From assembly GCA_000431775.1 (NCBI GenBank), contig FR888227.1, forward strand, positions 71,104 through 135,103: DNA of 64,000 bases, given 5' to 3'. The position numbers were made by a program, and so were the translations under genes. The notes beneath the pieces were generated by a model that searched no databases, was not told the DNA's origin, and saw only the letters and a program-made list of their open reading frames with translations. Of this stretch, positions 62,704-64,000 are shown in pieces. This stretch comes from Clostridium sp. CAG:413. Lineage in GTDB: Bacteria; Bacillota; Clostridia; Oscillospirales; Acutalibacteraceae. Numbering within the stretch: position 1 is the first letter of the stretch; each line of letters starts with the position of its first letter.

Positions 62704-63495
62704 ATGACAGGGATATATGATTGCTTTGGCTATGGTCCGGGATATGATGTTTCTTTTGAAGAAAGATACAAATTAATTAGAAACGCAGGATTTGATTGTG
62801 TAATGTTATGGTGGAGCGATCGGTTTGGCAGAGGAGACGGTTATCAAGAGGATGTAAAACTGGCCGGAAATGCAGGGTTATCTGTAGAAAATATCCATGC
62901 ACCTGTGCATGAACAGAATAATCTGTCACTGGATAATTTGAGCGGAGAAAGCGTATTTCAAAGTTATCTACAATGTGTAGAGGATTGCTGTATATATAAT
63001 ATATCAACCATAGTTATACATTTGCCGAATGATAATAATCCCTTGAATCAAACAGGAATCAGACGGCTGACAGAACTTATAAACAAGGCGGAACAAAAGA
63101 ATATTCAGATTGCTTTTGAAAATTTAAGTAACATTAAAAATTTGAAGATGGTGTTAAATAAATTTACTTCAAATAATGTAGGCTATTGTTATGATAGTTG
63201 TCACCATATAAATTATGCACCGGATGAAGATTTGTTAGGATTGTATGGAAATCGGCTGATGGCAATTCATTTACATGATAACGGCGGTAACCATAATCAA
63301 CATCAATTGCCATTCGACGGCAATATTAACTGGAATACAGTTATGGCGAAAATTGCCCGAACAGGATACCGTGGAGCTACAACCTTAGAACCAATGAATT
63401 GGGATTATTCTCATTTAGATATTTGCCGGTTTTTGGAATCGGCTTATGAAAGGGCAAACAGACTTGATTGCCTGCGAAGATATTTGAGGCGATAA
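62704..63495 (+). CDS. Sugar phosphate isomerase/epimerase family protein (xylose-isomerase-like TIM barrel)
   Basis: A 263-residue protein from the ATG at 62704 (GAGGAG site; a TTG at 62677 is unlikely). It fits the AP-endonuclease-2/xylose-isomerase-like TIM barrel: VMLWWSDRFG near 30, VENIHAPVHEQN near 60-72, IAFENLSN near 136, YCYDSCHHINY near 158-168, LMAIHLHDN near 182 and TTLEPMNW near 230, giving the Glu-Asp-His-Glu metal set. It may epimerise a keto-sugar or act as a sugar lyase/isomerase; substrate unknown. Base use is markedly AT-rich compared with every other gene here, a sign of transfer. Confidence 0.85.
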   Translation: MTGIYDCFGYGPGYDVSFEERYKLIRNAGFDCVMLWWSDRFGRGDGYQEDVKLAGNAGLSVENIHAPVHEQNNLSLDNLSGESVFQSYLQCVEDCCIYNISTIVIHLPNDNNPLNQTGIRRLTELINKAEQKNIQIAFENLSNIKNLKMVLNKFTSNNVGYCYDSCHHINYAPDEDLLGLYGNRLMAIHLHDNGGNHNQHQLPFDGNINWNTVMAKIARTGYRGATTLEPMNWDYSHLDICRFLESAYERANRLDCLRRYLRR

Positions 63496-63624
63496 AAGGG
63501 CGAAAACAGACAAGGCAGTTTAAAATCTAAAGAATAGTATGCCACTCATAAAATTGAATATTCGATTGGTATTGAGGCGCTTGAAAAAGATTAGCAGCAT
63601 AAAGCTATCTGCTATAGCAGCTTC
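63496..63624. other. Gene-free stretch after the TIM-barrel gene
   Basis: AT-rich. A short frame (about 63537-63597, reading YATHKIEYSIGIEALEKD then stop) might be the tail of a lost gene, but it is too short to call. No terminator hairpin is evident. Confidence 0.35.
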
Positions 63625-63735
63625 CTTGGAGAAGGAGGTGGAGATAGTTGTCGGCTTGTGTGTAAAATCCGTCTGCGTCATACCTCATCCGTCTCGCAAG
63701 CTCGACACCTTCTCCTCAAGGAGAAGGCGAAAGCC
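63625..63735. repeat. Palindromic MITE/REP-like intergenic repeat
   Basis: The ends are imperfect inverted repeats: CTTCCTTGGAGAAGGAGGTG on the left and CACCTTCTCCTCAAGGAGAAGG on the right, enclosing GTGTAAAATCCGTCTGCGTCATACCTCATCCG. The inner AAATCCGTCT...CCTCATC stretch resembles a dispersed repeat of gut Clostridia known to me by pattern. It has no coding capacity. Confidence 0.6.
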
Positions 63736-63811
63736 ATTTATACCATACTACATCAGAAACAGAATTATCGCCAACAATTTCACACTTTTGCTTGATTTCA
63801 GAAAAAATCAA

Positions 63812-63840
63812 TTGACAAACCGTCTTTTATCTGCTAAAAT
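63812..63840 (+). promoter_or_regulatory. tRNA-Ser promoter
   Basis: Perfect TTGACA (63812-63817) and TAAAAT (63835-63840) with a 17-base spacer, 57 bases before the tRNA. Confidence 0.8.
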
Positions 63841-63897
63841 AATGGGGCTGAAAAACAGCGGCCCAATTTGGCTGCGTTTTCCGATACAATTTAATAC

Positions 63898-63984
63898 GGA
63901 GAGTTGTCCGAGTGGTCGAAGGTGCAGCACTCGAAATGCTGTGTACGTAATGTACCTAGGGTTCGAATCCCTAACTCTCCGCCA
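63898..63984 (+). tRNA. tRNA-Ser (anticodon CGA)
   Basis: Acceptor stem GGAGAGT/ACTCTCC, anticodon stem CAGCA/TGCTG with loop CTCGAAA (anticodon CGA), a long class II variable arm (TGTACGTAATGTACC) and T-arm TAGGGTTCGAATCCCTA; CCA is encoded at 63982-63984. It decodes UCG. Confidence 0.97.
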
Positions 63985-64000
63985 TAAGTCCACCGTAATT

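Noticed and set aside
63540-64000. Long open frame through the MITE and tRNA-Ser
   Set aside because: It would translate the tRNA gene and the palindromic repeat; chance openness.

Overview
This is a gene-dense bacterial chromosome segment, mostly GC-rich, that fits a spore-forming, low-redox Clostridia (Firmicutes), probably Oscillospirales/Ruminococcaceae from an animal gut. That placement is inferred from gene content: the yabM-mazG-hup-yabO-yabP-yabQ-divIC-yabR sporulation/division order, a YlmC/YmxH sporulation protein, DarA (cyclic-di-AMP receptor), GTP-type PEP carboxykinase, HemZ, RelA/SpoT-RecJ-Dtd linkage, ECF riboflavin uptake and class I fumarase. Promoters are classical (TTGACA-like / TATAAT-like boxes, 16-18 bp apart) and hairpin-T terminators are common. 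No CRISPR array, prophage, plasmid gene or intact insertion sequence was seen.

Layout. 1-3.6 kb (minus): the end-cut metallophosphoesterase, a zinc-ribbon membrane protein, a diacylglycerol-kinase-like lipid kinase, an rRNA methyltransferase and the ribosome hibernation factor hpf. 3.6-4.5 kb: an alpha subunit of two-subunit fumarase without its beta partner. 4.5-17.4 kb: one long minus-strand run starting at a recJ promoter: recJ, relA/spoT, dtd, an MBL hydrolase, hemZ, a uridine-kinase-like kinase, a MurJ/SpoVB flippase, mazG, hup, yabO(rqcP), yabP, yabQ, divIC, yabR. 17.5-21.4 kb (plus): plsY, then a three-gene glycerol-3-phosphate-dehydrogenase-like flavoprotein operon (GlpA-like, NADH-oxidase-like flavoprotein, DUF1667). 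21.6-25.6 kb (plus): a cell-surface acylation operon (SGNH protein, DUF4358 lipoprotein, MBOAT acyltransferase, DHHW/AlgJ-like protein). 25.6-30.6 kb (minus): YfcC transporter with a COG1915 ornithine-cyclodeaminase-like enzyme, then tgt-queA for queuosine. 30.7-34.0 kb (plus): lysine/DAP operon asd-dapA-dapB plus a free-standing tandem ACT protein.

34.2-38.6 kb (minus): an XRE regulator, then an unusual GH5 glycosidase - GtrA - GH3-type amido synthetase operon. A tRNA-Lys(TTT) follows. 39-46.6 kb (minus): yhaM, DUF2804, prmA, a ferredoxin-type reductase, a GH38 alpha-mannosidase and an alpha/beta hydrolase, read as one operon. 46.6-47.8 kb (plus): FMN riboswitch with terminator, ribU, ylmC. 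47.9-54.2 kb (minus): a nitrilase-family amidase, class II fructose-bisphosphate aldolase, and an operon of ABC exporter, DUF1854 protein, darA and a secreted metallophosphoesterase. 54.3-58 kb: dusB (minus) and polA (plus). 58-62 kb (minus): pckG with a long leader, and LMW phosphotyrosine phosphatase - rimI - tsaD. 62-64 kb is the only clearly accessory part: a decayed C-terminal gene remnant with its terminator, an AT-rich sugar-isomerase-like TIM-barrel gene, a palindromic MITE-like repeat and tRNA-Ser(CGA).

Functionally the window is mostly housekeeping (translation quality, tRNA modification, stringent response, central carbon, lysine and peptidoglycan precursor synthesis). The most unusual combinations are the GH5-GtrA-GH3 operon, the ABC/DUF1854/DarA/phosphoesterase operon, the stand-alone ACT pair at the end of the lysine operon, and the transporter-enzyme pair YfcC/COG1915. 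Long open frames antisense to relA, the flavoprotein operon and the mannosidase are codon-bias shadows and are not annotated.
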